Assembly: GCF_003789055.1 (NCBI RefSeq) | Contig: NZ_ML119083.1 | Span: 248,001-312,000, forward strand | Source of the DNA: Histidinibacterium lentulum | Lineage (GTDB): Bacteria; Pseudomonadota; Alphaproteobacteria; Rhodobacterales; Rhodobacteraceae | Reading direction: 5' to 3' | DNA length: 64,000 bases | Part shown: positions 37,610 through 47,083 of the stretch, one piece after another | Numbering within the stretch: position 1 is the stretch's first letter | Layout of the letters: each line of letters starts with the position of its first letter | Translations under genes and position numbers: made by a program | The notes under the pieces: generated by a model | Database searches by the model: none | Seen by the model: the letters and a program-made list of their open reading frames with translations, nothing else | What the model was told of the DNA's origin: nothing

Positions 37610-39964
37610 TCAGAGCGTGCGCTCGACCTCTTCCCGCTCAAAGATCTCGATGACATCGCCGGGACGGATGTCTTCGTAATTGTCGAAGGCCATGCCGCAT
37701 TCCTGGCCGGACTGCACCTCGTTGACTTCGTCCTTGAAGCGCTTGAGCGTCTTGAGCGTGCCCTCGTGGATCACCACGTTGTCCCGCAGCAGGCGCACGC
37801 CCGCCGACCGGCGCGCGATACCCTCGGTCACGAGACAGCCCGCGACGTTGCCGACGCCCGAAACCTTGAAGACCTGCTTGATCGTCGCATAGCCGATGAA
37901 GTTCTCGCGGACCTCGGCAGACAGCAGTCCCGAGGCCGCCGCCTTCACGTCGTCCACGAGATCGTAGATCACCGAATAGTACCGGATCTCCACGCCCTTC
38001 TGGTTCGCCGTGTTCCGGGCCGAGGCATTGGCCCGCACATTGAAGCCCATGATCGGCGCGTTCGACGCCTCGGCGAGGCCCACGTCCGTCTCGGTGATCG
38101 CGCCGACGCCGGAGTGCAGCACGCGCACGCGCACCTCCTCGTTGCCGATCTTGGCCATGGCCTGGACGATCGCCTCGGCAGACCCCTGCACGTCGGCCTT
38201 CACCAGGATCGGAAGCTCCGCCACGTTCTCGTCCGCCTTGGCCTTCGCCATCAGCTGCTCGAGCGTGGTCGCCGCCCCGGCCGCCGCGCGCTTTTCCTTC
38301 GCGGCGTTGGAACGGTACTCCGCGATCTCGCGTGCCTGCGCCTCGGTCTCCACGACGTTCAGGACGTCGCCCGCCTCGGGCGTGCCGTTCAGGCCCAGCA
38401 CCTCGACGGGGACCGAGGGACCGGCCTCCTTGATCCGCTGGCCCTGGTCGTTCTCCATCGCGCGGACCTTGCCCCACTGCTCGCCGACGACGAAGATGTC
38501 GCCCTGCTTCAGCGTGCCGCGCTGCACGAGCACGGTGGCCACCGGCCCGCGGCCCACGTCGAGCTGCGCCTCGATCACCGCGCCGACGGCGGCCCGGTCG
38601 GGGTTCGCCTTCAGCTCGAGGATCTCCGCCTGCAGCGCGATCGCCTCCAGCAGGTCGTCGAGACCCTGCCCGGTATGGGCCGAGACCTCCACGTCCTGCA
38701 CGTCGCCCGACAGCTTCTCCACGATGATCTCGTGCTGCAGAAGCCCGGTCCGGACCTTGTCGGGATCGGCGTCGTACTTGTCGATCTTGTTGATCGCCAC
38801 GATCATCGGGACCTTGGCGGCCTTGGCGTGATTGATCGCCTCGATGGTCTGCGGCATGACCGCGTCATCGGCCGCCACCACCAGTACCACGATGTCCGTC
38901 ACCTGCGCGCCCCGAGCCCGCATGGAGGTGAAGGCCGCGTGGCCGGGCGTGTCGAGGAAGGTCAGCGTCGAGCCGCTCTCCGTCTGCACCTGGTAGGCGC
39001 CGATATGCTGGGTGATGCCGCCGGCCTCGCCCTGCACCACGCGCGCCTTGCGGATCGCGTCGAGGATGGAGGTCTTGCCGTGGTCGACATGGCCCATGAT
39101 CGTGATGACGGGCGGACGCGGCTGCAGATCGGCGGGGCTGTCCTCCTCGATCTGGATCACGTCCTCCACATCGGCATCGGAGACCCGGCGCACCTTGTGG
39201 CCGAACTCCTCGATGATCAGCTCGGCCGTGTCGGCGTCGATGGTCTGGGTCTGGGTCGCCATGATCCCGGCCTGCATCAGGGCCTTGACCACGTCAGCCA
39301 CGCGCTCGGACATGCGGTTGGCCAGCTCCGAGACCATGATGGCCTCGGGAAGGCGCACCTCGCGCACGACCTTCTCGCGCTCCACAGGGCCGCCCATCGC
39401 CTTCTGGCGGGCGCGCTCCTGCTTGCGCTTCATGGCGGCGAGCGACTTCTGGCGCCCGCCCTCGCCCGACATCGCCTGGTTCAGCGTCAGCTTGCCGGCG
39501 CGGCGTCCGCCGCCGTCGTCGGCGCGGGCCTTGCCGCCCCGGGGCTTGGCGTCGTCACGGGTGTCGCGGTCGCGGTCCTTGCGGACGGACCGCGGGCCGC
39601 CCGGACCGGGCTCGCCCGGAACCGCGGCCGGATCGGCGGCGGGGGCCGCGGCCTCGGCCTTCGGACGGCGCTTCTCTTCCTCGGCACGCTTCTTCGCGTC
39701 CTCGGCCTCGCGGGCCTTGGCCATCGCGAGAGCCTTCATGCGGCGCTCGAGTTCTGCCTCCGAAATGCCTGCAGGCCGCTTCGACGGGTCGCCGCCACCC
39801 TGCGGCCCGGACGACTTCGTCCCGGCGGCGGGTTTCGAGACCACGCGCTTGCGCTTCGTCTCCACCACGACGCTCTTGGTCCGGCCGTGGCTGAAGCTCT
39901 GCTTCACGCTGCCCGACCGGGGACCACGCACACCAAGTTTGTTGTTGTCGCCGGTATCGCTCAT
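37610..39964 (-). CDS. infB: Translation initiation factor IF-2
   Basis: A 784-residue GTPase that places initiator tRNA on the 30S subunit. A charged, repetitive N-terminal part (1 to about 270: K/R/E/A-rich, [16 protein letters not shown]) is followed by the G domain with [23 protein letters not shown] and [12 protein letters not shown], then domains II-IV. The start at 39964 overlaps the ylxR stop (ATGA). Short compared with E. coli IF2 (890) because of the reduced N-terminus. Confidence 0.97.
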   Translation of the reverse strand: MSDTGDNNKLGVRGPRSGSVKQSFSHGRTKSVVVETKRKRVVSKPAAGTKSSGPQGGGDPSKRPAGISEAELERRMKALAMAKAREAEDAKKRAEEEKRRPKAEAAAPAADPAAVPGEPGPGGPRSVRKDRDRDTRDDAKPRGGKARADDGGGRRAGKLTLNQAMSGEGGRQKSLAAMKRKQERARQKAMGGPVEREKVVREVRLPEAIMVSELANRMSERVADVVKALMQAGIMATQTQTIDADTAELIIEEFGHKVRRVSDADVEDVIQIEEDSPADLQPRPPVITIMGHVDHGKTSILDAIRKARVVQGEAGGITQHIGAYQVQTESGSTLTFLDTPGHAAFTSMRARGAQVTDIVVLVVAADDAVMPQTIEAINHAKAAKVPMIVAINKIDKYDADPDKVRTGLLQHEIIVEKLSGDVQDVEVSAHTGQGLDDLLEAIALQAEILELKANPDRAAVGAVIEAQLDVGRGPVATVLVQRGTLKQGDIFVVGEQWGKVRAMENDQGQRIKEAGPSVPVEVLGLNGTPEAGDVLNVVETEAQAREIAEYRSNAAKEKRAAAGAATTLEQLMAKAKADENVAELPILVKADVQGSAEAIVQAMAKIGNEEVRVRVLHSGVGAITETDVGLAEASNAPIMGFNVRANASARNTANQKGVEIRYYSVIYDLVDDVKAAASGLLSAEVRENFIGYATIKQVFKVSGVGNVAGCLVTEGIARRSAGVRLLRDNVVIHEGTLKTLKRFKDEVNEVQSGQECGMAFDNYEDIRPGDVIEIFEREEVERTL

Positions 39965-40590
39965 GTAGTCGTCTGATCCTTCCGGGCAGCCCCCTGGCCG
40001 CCGCCACTTGCACGCAAGCCCTTAAGTCTTGCGGCTTCCTCTACAACACGGTCGCTGAGTCCACCAGTGCAGAGCGCGCCGTGTATCACACTTTCCCGAC
40101 CGAAGGCCATGCCCAGTTCCGAGGCCGTCAGGCAATCGAAATACCGGGCCCCGGTGGGCGTCCAGAGCTTGCCCTTTCCCCGGACGGACCCGTCGCTGGC
40201 CTGGAGCAGGACGCGCACGGGCTTGTCCGCGAGCCAGCTCTTGACCTTCTCGAACCCCACCGTCGCCAGACCCGCCTTCCGCGCGAGGGCGATCAGGTCG
40301 ATGACCCGTCGCACGAGCTGACGCTCGATCTCGGCGGGAAGCCCTTCGGGCACGGAGACCTTTTCTTTCGCGGCGCGGCTGAATTGCGCCTGGCCGGCCT
40401 TCTCGAGGGCCTGCCTGTCGGCGCTGACCCAGATCCCGCGTCCCGGGAGTTTCTCCAGCACATCGGGAACGATGATCCTATCTGGGGTCGCCACGAAACG
40501 GATCAAGTCCCCCTTCGGCCGGACCTCGCCCGTGACGATGCAGCGCCGCTCGCTGACCTCGCGGTCCTTCTGGCGTCCGCCCCGGCTCAT
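39961..40590 (-). CDS. YlxR/DUF448-type RNA-binding protein with L7Ae-like domain
   Basis: A 209-residue protein. N-terminal YlxR domain (about 10-85: [29 protein letters not shown]) and a C-terminal L7Ae-like region (about 90-190: [31 protein letters not shown]). Encoded between nusA and infB as in most bacteria, and thought to act in RNA binding or transcription. I take the second ATG (40590); a start three codons upstream is possible, both near AAGGGGG. It lies 112 bp after nusA across a palindromic repeat. Confidence 0.88.
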   Translation of the reverse strand: MSRGGRQKDREVSERRCIVTGEVRPKGDLIRFVATPDRIIVPDVLEKLPGRGIWVSADRQALEKAGQAQFSRAAKEKVSVPEGLPAEIERQLVRRVIDLIALARKAGLATVGFEKVKSWLADKPVRVLLQASDGSVRGKGKLWTPTGARYFDCLTASELGMAFGRESVIHGALCTGGLSDRVVEEAARLKGLRASGGGQGAARKDQTTT

Positions 40591-40632
40591 TCGGACCATG
40601 CCCCCTTGATGCGCGCACCCCGACCAGTCACC

Positions 40633-40656
40633 GTAGGGTGGGTTTCCAACCCACCG
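40633..40656. repeat. REP-like palindrome (GTAGGGTGGG type), nusA-ylxR gap
   Basis: GGTGGGTT (40637-40644) pairs with AACCCACC (40648-40655) around TCC, preceded by CCGTAG. It resembles the second copy at 45744-45770 in the leading GTAGGGTG and overall layout. It is inside the operon, so it may form an RNA hairpin between nusA and ylxR. Confidence 0.6.
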
Positions 40657-40711
40657 CCTCCGTCCAAGGTGTGCGCCCGGTTCGCCAACGATCCCTCCGT
40701 CCGACCGGGGC

Positions 40712-42499
40712 TCAGGCCCCGGCCTCCTCCTCTGCTTCGGCGTCGGGCTCGTCGCCCTCGGCCTCGTCCTCGCCCTTCGGCATCAGGTCGTCCGGATCGA
40801 CCCAGCCCAGCAGGACGCGCGCGGTCATCACCATGTCCTGCGCTTCCTCGAGGCTGACCTCGAACCGCTCGAGAATGCCGTCGTCCTTCACCCTTTGCCC
40901 GTTCTCGGTGGTCCAGCCGCCGGCCAGCTCCCAGTCGGCGCAGGTGGCGAAATCCTCCAGCGTCTTGATCCCCGACAACGCCAGCGTCAGCACCATGGCG
41001 GGCGTCAGACCCTCGAAGCCGATCAGCGCCTCCTCGACCCCCATCTCGCGGGCCTTCTCCAGCGCCAGCTTGTTCTGCGCGTCGAGATATTCGCGCGCCC
41101 GGGTCTGAAGCTCGAGCGCGGTATCCTCGTCCACGCCGTCGATCACCAGAAGCTCGTCCTGATCGACATAGGCCACCTCCTCGAGGTTGGTGAAGCCTTC
41201 GGCGACCAGAAGCTGGGCGAAGAACTCGTCGAGGTCGAGCGTGTCCATGAAGAGCTTTGTGCGCGCCTCGAATTCCTTCTGGCGGCGCTGGCTCTCCTCC
41301 TCTTCGGTCATGATGTCGATGTCGAGCCCGGTGAGCTGGCTCGCCAGCCGCACGTTCTGGCCGCGCCGGCCGATGGCGAGCGACAGCTGCTCCTCGGGCA
41401 CCACCACCTCGATCCGTTCGGCATCCTCGTCGAGCACGACCTTCGACACCTCGGCGGGCTGCAGCGCGTTCACGAGGAACGTCGGCATGTCCTCGTTCCA
41501 CGGGATGATGTCGATCTTCTCGCCCTGAAGCTCGTTCACCACCGCCTGTACGCGGCTGCCCCGCATCCCGACGCAGGCGCCCACCGGGTCGATGGACGAA
41601 TCATAGGAGATGACGGCGATCTTGGCCCGGCTGCCCGGGTCGCGGGCCACGGCCTTGATCTCGATGACGCCCTCGTAGATCTCCGGCACCTCCATCTCGA
41701 AGAGCTTGGCCATGAACTCCGGCGCGGTGCGGCTGAGGAACACCTGCGGCCCCCGCGGCTCCCGGCGCACGTCCTTGATGTAGACCCGGATGCGGTCGTT
41801 GGGGCGATAGCTCTCGCGGCCGATCTTCTCGTTCCGGCGCAGGACGCCCTCGCCGGGGTTCAGGTCCACGATGACGTTGCCGTATTCCTCGCGCTTGACC
41901 TGCACGTTGATGATCTGGCCGACCTTGTCGCGGAACTCCTCGTACTGCTTCTCGCGCTCGGCCTCGCGGACCTTCTGCAGGATCACCTGCTTGGCGCTCT
42001 GCGCGGCGATCCGGCCCATCTCCACCGGCGGCACCTCGTCCACGAGTTCGTCGCCGATCTGCGGCGGGGTGTCCTGGTCGACGGCGGCAGCCTGCGCCTT
42101 CTCGGCCTCGGTCGGGTTGCGCAGCACGAAGCGGCGGAAATCCTCGCTGCCGCTGACCTGGCCCTCCTCGTCGTAGAGCTTGCGGCGCCCCGGCAGCACG
42201 ATCGTCCCGGTCCGCACCTGGCCGAGGATGACCGCCGCCTGGTCCGGCGAGACCTGCGCCTGGTTCACCTCGATCATGTCCTCGGCCGTCACCGTCCGCA
42301 CGCGCGTGAACGTCGCCCGCCCGGTCTTGCGGTCGATCTTCACGCGAATGTCCATCTCCGAGCCGTAGCGGCTCTTCGCGGCCCGGGCGAGGCTCTCCTC
42401 CATCGCCTCCACGACAAGCGTGGGGTCGATCATCTTCTCCCGCGCCACCGCCTCGGCGGTCTGCAACAGTTCCAGCTGGTTGGCGGATGTGATCGCCAT
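40712..42499 (-). CDS. nusA: Transcription termination/antitermination factor NusA
   Basis: A 595-residue RNA polymerase-associated factor. N-terminal domain (1 to about 130), S1 domain (about 135-205), two KH domains (about 230-345, with [20 protein letters not shown] and [16 protein letters not shown]) and C-terminal helix-hairpin-helix repeats ([28 protein letters not shown]). An acidic tail ([19 protein letters not shown]) ends the protein. Starts 3 bp after rimP. It may feed back on the leader terminator upstream of rimP. Confidence 0.97.
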   Translation of the reverse strand: MAITSANQLELLQTAEAVAREKMIDPTLVVEAMEESLARAAKSRYGSEMDIRVKIDRKTGRATFTRVRTVTAEDMIEVNQAQVSPDQAAVILGQVRTGTIVLPGRRKLYDEEGQVSGSEDFRRFVLRNPTEAEKAQAAAVDQDTPPQIGDELVDEVPPVEMGRIAAQSAKQVILQKVREAEREKQYEEFRDKVGQIINVQVKREEYGNVIVDLNPGEGVLRRNEKIGRESYRPNDRIRVYIKDVRREPRGPQVFLSRTAPEFMAKLFEMEVPEIYEGVIEIKAVARDPGSRAKIAVISYDSSIDPVGACVGMRGSRVQAVVNELQGEKIDIIPWNEDMPTFLVNALQPAEVSKVVLDEDAERIEVVVPEEQLSLAIGRRGQNVRLASQLTGLDIDIMTEEEESQRRQKEFEARTKLFMDTLDLDEFFAQLLVAEGFTNLEEVAYVDQDELLVIDGVDEDTALELQTRAREYLDAQNKLALEKAREMGVEEALIGFEGLTPAMVLTLALSGIKTLEDFATCADWELAGGWTTENGQRVKDDGILERFEVSLEEAQDMVMTARVLLGWVDPDDLMPKGEDEAEGDEPDAEAEEEAGA

Positions 42500-42502
42500 G
42501 GC

Positions 42503-43081
42503 TCAGGTCTCCTCTTCCGGACCGTCCAGAACGGTCTCCACCTCGTCGAATTGGCTCTCGTCGATCTGGCCCGCGTCCTTGCGGCCCTTCAGGACGTCAC
42601 GAATGAGTTCATCGGTCAGCACCAGCTTGGCGTCGCTGATCCAGTCGAATTCCAGCCCGATCGTGCCCTCGTCGATCTCGATCAGCACCTCGGACCCCTC
42701 GATGCCCGCCAGGATGCCCTTGAACCGCCGCCGCCCGTCGATCATCTCGTCGGTCTCCAGCTTGGCGACATAGCCCTCCCAGCGGTCGAAATCCTTCAGC
42801 CGCGTCAGCGGCCTGTCGATCCCCGGGCTGGAGACCTCCAGCGTGTAGGCGTCGAGAATCGGGTCCTCGACATCCAGCGCCGCACTCACGGCGGTGGAAA
42901 TCTGCGCGCAGTCGTCCACCTCGATGGTCCCGTCCGCGCGCTGCGCCATGATCTGCAGCGTCTGGGTCTTGCCGCTCATCAGCCGCACCCGCACCAGCTC
43001 GAACCCGAGATCCGCGATCACGGGCTCCACGATTTCCATGACGCGGCGGTCCATGGCGGTCTTTGCGATCATGTCAGGCAT
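42503..43081 (-). CDS. rimP: Ribosome maturation factor RimP
   Basis: A 192-residue (from 43081) 30S assembly factor with the typical alpha/beta N-terminal domain ([19 protein letters not shown]), the [13 protein letters not shown] motif and a C-terminal SH3-like barrel (about 105-165) with an acidic tail. Three in-frame ATGs (43096, 43081, 43072) compete, none with a clear SD; the first lies only 6 bp after the leader terminator stem. First gene of the nusA-infB operon. Confidence 0.9.
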   Translation of the reverse strand: MPDMIAKTAMDRRVMEIVEPVIADLGFELVRVRLMSGKTQTLQIMAQRADGTIEVDDCAQISTAVSAALDVEDPILDAYTLEVSSPGIDRPLTRLKDFDRWEGYVAKLETDEMIDGRRRFKGILAGIEGSEVLIEIDEGTIGLEFDWISDAKLVLTDELIRDVLKGRKDAGQIDESQFDEVETVLDGPEEET

Positions 43082-43096
43082 CGGGCATCCAGGCAC

Positions 43097-43120
43097 AAAA
43101 AAACGGGCCAGCGGCCCGTT
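43097..43120 (-). terminator. Intrinsic terminator in the rimP leader (attenuator candidate)
   Basis: On the minus strand AACGGGCC (43120-43113) pairs with GGCCCGTT (43109-43102) around GCT and runs into seven T residues (43103-43097). It abuts the first possible rimP ATG. It lies between a promoter candidate (43175-43203) and the gene, so it can act as an attenuator; it also ends any transcript from the upstream gene. Confidence 0.75.
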
Positions 43121-43139
43121 GCACTTTCCGGTGGTGCGC

Positions 43140-43156
43140 CCGGGGCGAACCCCCGG
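43140..43156 (-). other. Leader hairpin upstream of the rimP attenuator
   Basis: CCGGGG (43140-43145) and CCCCGG (43151-43156) pair around five bases; on the minus strand the loop reads GTTCG. It lies between the promoter candidate and the terminator and could be an alternative fold or pause hairpin. Confidence 0.5.
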
Positions 43157-43174
43157 CGAACCGCTGTTGAGGGC

Positions 43175-43203
43175 CAGATACGCCCGCCTCCCGGGATTTG
43201 CAA
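43175..43203 (-). promoter_or_regulatory. Candidate promoter of rimP-nusA-ylxR-infB
   Basis: Minus strand TTGCAA (43203-43198), 17-bp spacer, TATCTG (43180-43175). Predicted start of transcription near 43168 gives a leader of about 70-90 bases containing two hairpins. The -35 overlaps the end of the upstream gene. Confidence 0.5.
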
Positions 43204-43207
43204 GCCC

Positions 43208-43936
43208 TCAGGCGAGAGACCAGCGCTCGACGAACCCCGCGTCGTCCATGCCCACGGGCGCCGCGATCCGCAGCGAGACGGCCTCGAGCCCGTCCGCACG
43301 CTCCGCCAGCCCGTGCTCGCCCCCCGCGCGCAGCATCCCCGCGGCATGATCGCCCAGCCCGCTCGCCGCGTCCACGAGGCCCGAGCGCAGCGCCGACAGC
43401 CGCGCGCCGGCGGGATCGCGCGCCAGCAGCTCGACCTCCTCGAACCAGCCCGCCCGGCCGTCCTTCCAATGCGCGGCGACCCGGCGCAGCGTCACCCGCC
43501 CGTCGCCCCGGCGCAGCTCTTCGTAAAGGCCGGCCCCCGGCACGACCAGCGCCGCAAGGCGCAGCGGCAGGTCGGGGTCCGCGGCCTCCAGCGCGAGACG
43601 CGCCCGCAAGGGCGCGACGAGCGCCGCCTCCCCCAGCACGCCCAACGCCGCCACAACCTCCTCGGCCCGCTCCCGCAGCCGCAGGTCCCAGACCCGTGCG
43701 CCGCGCACCGGCTCCCAGCCGGTCACCAGCCCGGGGCCCAGCGTGCCGTCCGCCGCCACCTCCGTCAGCGCGCCCCCCGTGGCCCGCGCCACCACCGCCG
43801 CCACCCGCTCCGGCGCCATGGCGACGCGCAGCATACCGCCCCGCCGCGCCGCAGACACCGGCAGGCCCGAGGCGGCAAAGACCGCCGCCGCCAGACCGCT
43901 CGCCAGAAGTGCGCGTCGTCCCGCCAGCCCGCTCAT
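43208..43936 (-). CDS. Short peptide-binding-like protein (truncated family 5 SBP type)
   Basis: A 242-residue protein with an export signal (RRALLASGLAAAVFAASGLP, residues 7-26). GGMLRVAMAPE and later GLVTGWEPVRGARVWDLRLR and VTLRRVAAHW match the beginning of dipeptide/oligopeptide-binding proteins (DppA/OppA, about 530 aa), but the whole is less than half that length and lacks most of lobe II. The frame is clean with a stop, so it may be a stable short derivative rather than recent decay. The start overlaps the pip stop (ATGA). Function unknown. Confidence 0.65.
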   Translation of the reverse strand: MSGLAGRRALLASGLAAAVFAASGLPVSAARRGGMLRVAMAPERVAAVVARATGGALTEVAADGTLGPGLVTGWEPVRGARVWDLRLRERAEEVVAALGVLGEAALVAPLRARLALEAADPDLPLRLAALVVPGAGLYEELRRGDGRVTLRRVAAHWKDGRAGWFEEVELLARDPAGARLSALRSGLVDAASGLGDHAAGMLRAGGEHGLAERADGLEAVSLRIAAPVGMDDAGFVERWSLA

Positions 43937-44931
43937 GAGAACCCCAGCGTCTCGGGCCGGGCGGCGAAGCCGTCCATCACCCGCACCAGCTCCGAGGAGA
44001 TGCCGGGCTCCGACAGCGCATGACCCGCCCGCGGGATCATCTTCAGCCGTCCCTTGGGCCAGCCCTGCGCCAGCGCCCAGGCCGCCTGGGGCGGGCAGAT
44101 CATGTCATACCGCCCCTGCACGATCACGCCGGGCACATCCGCAAGCCGGTCCAGCCGGTCGAGGATGCGCTTCTCGCCCAGGAACCCGCCGTTGGTGAAA
44201 TAGTGATTCTCCAGCCGCGCGAAGGCCCTCGCGTAATCCGCCGGGCTGTCGCCGCCCGCCCCGTCGTTCATGATCGAGGCCAGCGCGTTCTCCCAGCTCG
44301 CCCAGGCGCGGGCAAAGCGGGTCTCCTGCATGATGTCGCCGGAAAAGAGCCTGCGGTTGTAGGCCGCGATCAGGTCGCCCCGCTCGTCCTCGGGAATGAG
44401 GCCCGAAAACCGCTGCCAGAGCTCGGGAAAGAACCTCCCCGCGCCGCCGCCGTAGAACCAGTCCAGCTCCTCGGGCGTCATCAGGAACACGCCGCGCAGG
44501 GCCAGCGCCGCGGCGCGATCGGGATGCTCCTCGGCATAGACCAGCGCCAGCGTCGCCCCCCAGGACCCGCCGAAGACGATCCAGCGGTCGATGCCCAGAA
44601 CGCCGCGGATGCGCTCGATGTCGTCCACCAGATGCCAGGTTGTGTTGGCCTCCACGCTCGCATGGGGGCGCGACCGGCCGCAGCCGCGCTGGTCGAACAG
44701 CACCACGCGGTAAGCCTCGGGATCGAAGTACCGACGCATCGCCGGAGAACAGCCGCCCCCCGGCCCGCCATGGAGCACGACGACGGGAATACCCGCCGGG
44801 TTGCCGCATTGCTCGACATAGATCCGGTGCCCGTCGCCCACGTCCAGCATCCGCTGATCGAACGGGTCGATCGGCGGGTACAGATGCGGGCTGCTACGTT
44901 TTTGACCGGAGACCTTGTCCATGTCCGTCAT
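43933..44931 (-). CDS. pip: Proline iminopeptidase
   Basis: A 332-residue alpha/beta hydrolase removing N-terminal proline. [14 protein letters not shown] (oxyanion region), nucleophile elbow [10 protein letters not shown] and catalytic histidine in [24 protein letters not shown] is typical. Two starts are possible: 44931 or 44922; a TATATA at 44931-44936 would place transcription start at the second, suggesting a leaderless message. Divergent from ubiG. Its end overlaps the short peptide-binding-like gene, a plausible peptide-use pair. Confidence 0.92.
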   Translation of the reverse strand: MTDMDKVSGQKRSSPHLYPPIDPFDQRMLDVGDGHRIYVEQCGNPAGIPVVVLHGGPGGGCSPAMRRYFDPEAYRVVLFDQRGCGRSRPHASVEANTTWHLVDDIERIRGVLGIDRWIVFGGSWGATLALVYAEEHPDRAAALALRGVFLMTPEELDWFYGGGAGRFFPELWQRFSGLIPEDERGDLIAAYNRRLFSGDIMQETRFARAWASWENALASIMNDGAGGDSPADYARAFARLENHYFTNGGFLGEKRILDRLDRLADVPGVIVQGRYDMICPPQAAWALAQGWPKGRLKMIPRAGHALSEPGISSELVRVMDGFAARPETLGFS

Positions 44932-44945
44932 ATATAGGGGCCGAA

Positions 44946-44962
44946 CGCGGGATGCACCCGCG
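44946..44962. promoter_or_regulatory. Palindrome between pip and ubiG
   Basis: CGCGGG (44946-44951) and CCCGCG (44957-44962) around ATGCA, in the short gap between two divergent genes. It could be an operator or an RNA hairpin in the ubiG leader. Confidence 0.35.
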
Positions 44963-44986
44963 AGTTCTGACAGTCCGGAGAGCGCG

Positions 44987-45748
44987 ATGCAAACGACCGC
45001 CGAGACCGCCGCAAGAAGCACCGTCGATCCCGCCGAAGTGGCAAAGTTCCAGGCGATGGCGGATGAATGGTGGGACGAGACCGGCAAGTTCAAGCCGCTG
45101 CACATGCTCAACCCCTGCCGGCTCGACTACATCACCCGCCAGATCGCCGCGGAGTTCGGTCGTGACCTCGACGCGGCCGCGCCCTTCGAGGGCCTGCGTC
45201 TGCTCGACATCGGCTGTGGTGGCGGCCTGTTGTGCGAGCCCATGGCCCGCCTCGGCGCCAGCGTGGTCGGCGCCGACGCCGCAGAGCGGAACATCCCTGT
45301 CGCTCGGCTTCACGCCGAACAGTCGGGCCTCTCCATCGACTATCGCCATACGACGGCGGAGGCCCTCGCGGAGGCCGGGGAGAGGTTCGACGCCGTGCTG
45401 AACATGGAGGTGGTCGAGCATGTCGCCGACCCCGCCGCCTATCTCGCGGCCTGCGCCGACCTCCTGCGGCCCGGCGGGCTTCACATCTGCTCGACCATCA
45501 ATCGCAACCCGAAAAGCTACGCCATGGCCATCGTCGGCGCCGAGAATGTCATGCGCTGGCTGCCGAAGGGCACCCACGACTGGTCGAAGTTCATCACGCC
45601 CGATGAGCTTTACGACCTCTTGCGCGGCGCGGGCCTCGACCCCGTGGACCGCATGGGCTTCGTCTTCAACCCGGTCACCTGGTCCTGGCGACTGTCGGAC
45701 CGGGACCTCTCGGTCAACTACGTCACGGCCTCGACGAAACCGGCGTAG
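44987..45748 (+). CDS. ubiG: Ubiquinone biosynthesis O-methyltransferase
   Basis: A 253-residue SAM-dependent methyltransferase carrying out both O-methylations of ubiquinone. [20 protein letters not shown] is the UbiG signature; the SAM loop [10 protein letters not shown] and [11 protein letters not shown] follow. The start at 44987 follows GGAGAG at 5 bp. Its stop codon lies inside a REP-like palindrome. Confidence 0.95.
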   Translation: MQTTAETAARSTVDPAEVAKFQAMADEWWDETGKFKPLHMLNPCRLDYITRQIAAEFGRDLDAAAPFEGLRLLDIGCGGGLLCEPMARLGASVVGADAAERNIPVARLHAEQSGLSIDYRHTTAEALAEAGERFDAVLNMEVVEHVADPAAYLAACADLLRPGGLHICSTINRNPKSYAMAIVGAENVMRWLPKGTHDWSKFITPDELYDLLRGAGLDPVDRMGFVFNPVTWSWRLSDRDLSVNYVTASTKPA

Positions 45749-45770
45749 GGTGCGCATTCACTGCGCACCA
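45744..45770. repeat. REP-like palindrome (GTAGGGTGCG type), 3' end of ubiG
   Basis: GGTGCGCA (45749-45756) pairs with TGCGCACC (45762-45769) around TTCAC, preceded by CGTAG, which includes the ubiG stop TAG. Same layout as the copy at 40633-40656. It probably serves as the transcript end of ubiG. Confidence 0.6.
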
Positions 45771-45787
45771 AACCCCGTCACCCCCGC

Positions 45788-46573
45788 TCACTCCGGCCGC
45801 CGCACCGCCGACAGGATCGTCTCCGCCAGCCCGAACCCGGCCCGGTGGTAGATCCGCCCGGCCGCGCTCCCGCTCTGGGCCACGATCACCAGCACCGCCC
45901 CGGGCGCGCGCGCCCGCGCCCAGCCGCCCGCCTGGGCCAGAAGCGCCGCGCAGAGGCCCCGGCGGCGGTGGCTGGCCCGCGTCGCCACGGTCTGGAACCG
46001 GGCAAGCCGGGCGCCAAGGACGATCCCCATGTCCGCGACCAGAAGATCGTCGTCGAACGCGCCGAACCGCGCCCCGAGTCCCTGCTCCGCCTGCCGGCGC
46101 GCATTGGCATACCTGCGCGCGAGGAAGGGGCGGTGCGCCGCGTCCTCATGGCCCTCCTCGAGCCCGACCTCGAGTTGCAGCGCCAGGACCTGTGCCCAGT
46201 CGCCGTCGTTCTCGATGCGGCGCAGGACGATCCCCGCGGGCGGCGGCGGCCCGTGCGGCGCGCCGTCCAGCGTCAGGACGTCGTCCCGCTCGACCTCCAG
46301 ACCTTCGGTCTTGAGCGCGGCTGCCTCGGCCGCGTCCGGCTCCAGCCCCGGTGCGTCCCATTGCAGCACTACATGACGGGCCTCCGGAAGGTCCTCGCGG
46401 GACTGCGCGACCTGCACGGCCGGGTCGATCCGGCCATGGCGAAAGATCACGAGATTGCCGAACCAGTAGTCCGGCTCGCTCGGCGTGCGGACCACGATCC
46501 GGTCCGCATGGGTCTCGACCCGCTGAAGACCGGTCATCGACACAAGATCGCTCTCGAGGCCGAGGGACTTCAC
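45788..46573 (-). CDS. GNAT-family N-acetyltransferase
   Basis: A 261-residue protein. The C-terminal half (about 115-261) has a GNAT domain: FQTVATRASHRRRGLCAALL (acetyl-CoA loop, R-R-x-G-L/A) and IYHRAGFGLAETIL. The N-terminal half (PDYWFGNLVIFRHGRI) is typical of a two-domain acetyltransferase subgroup. The GTG start at 46573 lacks an SD; ATG at 46537 is an alternative. The 60 bp upstream are strikingly AT-rich for this genome. Substrate unknown. Confidence 0.82.
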   Translation of the reverse strand: MKSLGLESDLVSMTGLQRVETHADRIVVRTPSEPDYWFGNLVIFRHGRIDPAVQVAQSREDLPEARHVVLQWDAPGLEPDAAEAAALKTEGLEVERDDVLTLDGAPHGPPPPAGIVLRRIENDGDWAQVLALQLEVGLEEGHEDAAHRPFLARRYANARRQAEQGLGARFGAFDDDLLVADMGIVLGARLARFQTVATRASHRRRGLCAALLAQAGGWARARAPGAVLVIVAQSGSAAGRIYHRAGFGLAETILSAVRRPE

Positions 46574-46633
46574 CGCGTTAACGATTTTTCTTCATTTTAT
46601 CAGATACTTGCGATCCGTTTCATCGTGTAACGC

Positions 46634-47083
46634 TCACTCGCCGCCCTGCAGCTTCAGCCGCAGTTCCCGCAGCACCGGCAGCGCCGCCCGCACCTTCTCG
46701 GCGCCCACCGTCTCCACCACGTCCGCGATCAGCGGCACGATCGTCTCCAGCGCCGCATTCCGCGCCGCCAGCCCCGCCGGCGAGACCCTGACCAGCTTCT
46801 GCCGCGCGTCGTCCCAGTCGGGCCGGACATGCACCCAGCCCTGCCATTCGAGCTTTCTCAGCGTGTTCGTCATCGCCCCGCGGGTGAGGTGAAAGCTCCG
46901 CGCCAGCTGCGCCGGCGTCCGCTCGAGCCCGGTATGGGCCAGATGATTGAGAACCGCGAACTGGCTCAGCTCCATCCCCTTCGGCAGCACCCGCGCCACC
47001 GAGGTCCGCGCCAGCTGCTCCACCGTCAGGATCTCCGAGAAGAGAGAGACGGCCAGACTGTTCGTCGCGGTGCTCGCCGTCAC
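46634..47083 (-). CDS. MarR-family transcriptional regulator
   Basis: A 149-residue winged helix-turn-helix repressor. LSQFAVLNHLAHTG, TPAQLARSFHLTRGAMTNTL (recognition helix) and the wing DDARQKLVRVSPAG are clear. The GTG start overlaps the nitrilase stop (GTGA). It sits at the end of comF-grxC-nitrilase-marR, so it probably responds to a small aromatic or stress ligand, target unknown. Confidence 0.9.
   Translation of the reverse strand: MTASTATNSLAVSLFSEILTVEQLARTSVARVLPKGMELSQFAVLNHLAHTGLERTPAQLARSFHLTRGAMTNTLRKLEWQGWVHVRPDWDDARQKLVRVSPAGLAARNAALETIVPLIADVVETVGAEKVRAALPVLRELRLKLQGGE

Noticed and set aside
43130-43160. A T-arm-like sequence (GGGGTTCGCCCC) upstream of rimP, considered as a tRNA
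   Set aside because: In some bacteria an initiator tRNA precedes rimP, but no acceptor, D or anticodon arms are present here; it is a simple hairpin.
40895-44023. A 1,042-codon open frame opposite nusA, rimP and neighbours
   Set aside because: Covers several unrelated conserved genes on the other strand and has no recognisable domain; a product of high GC at third positions.
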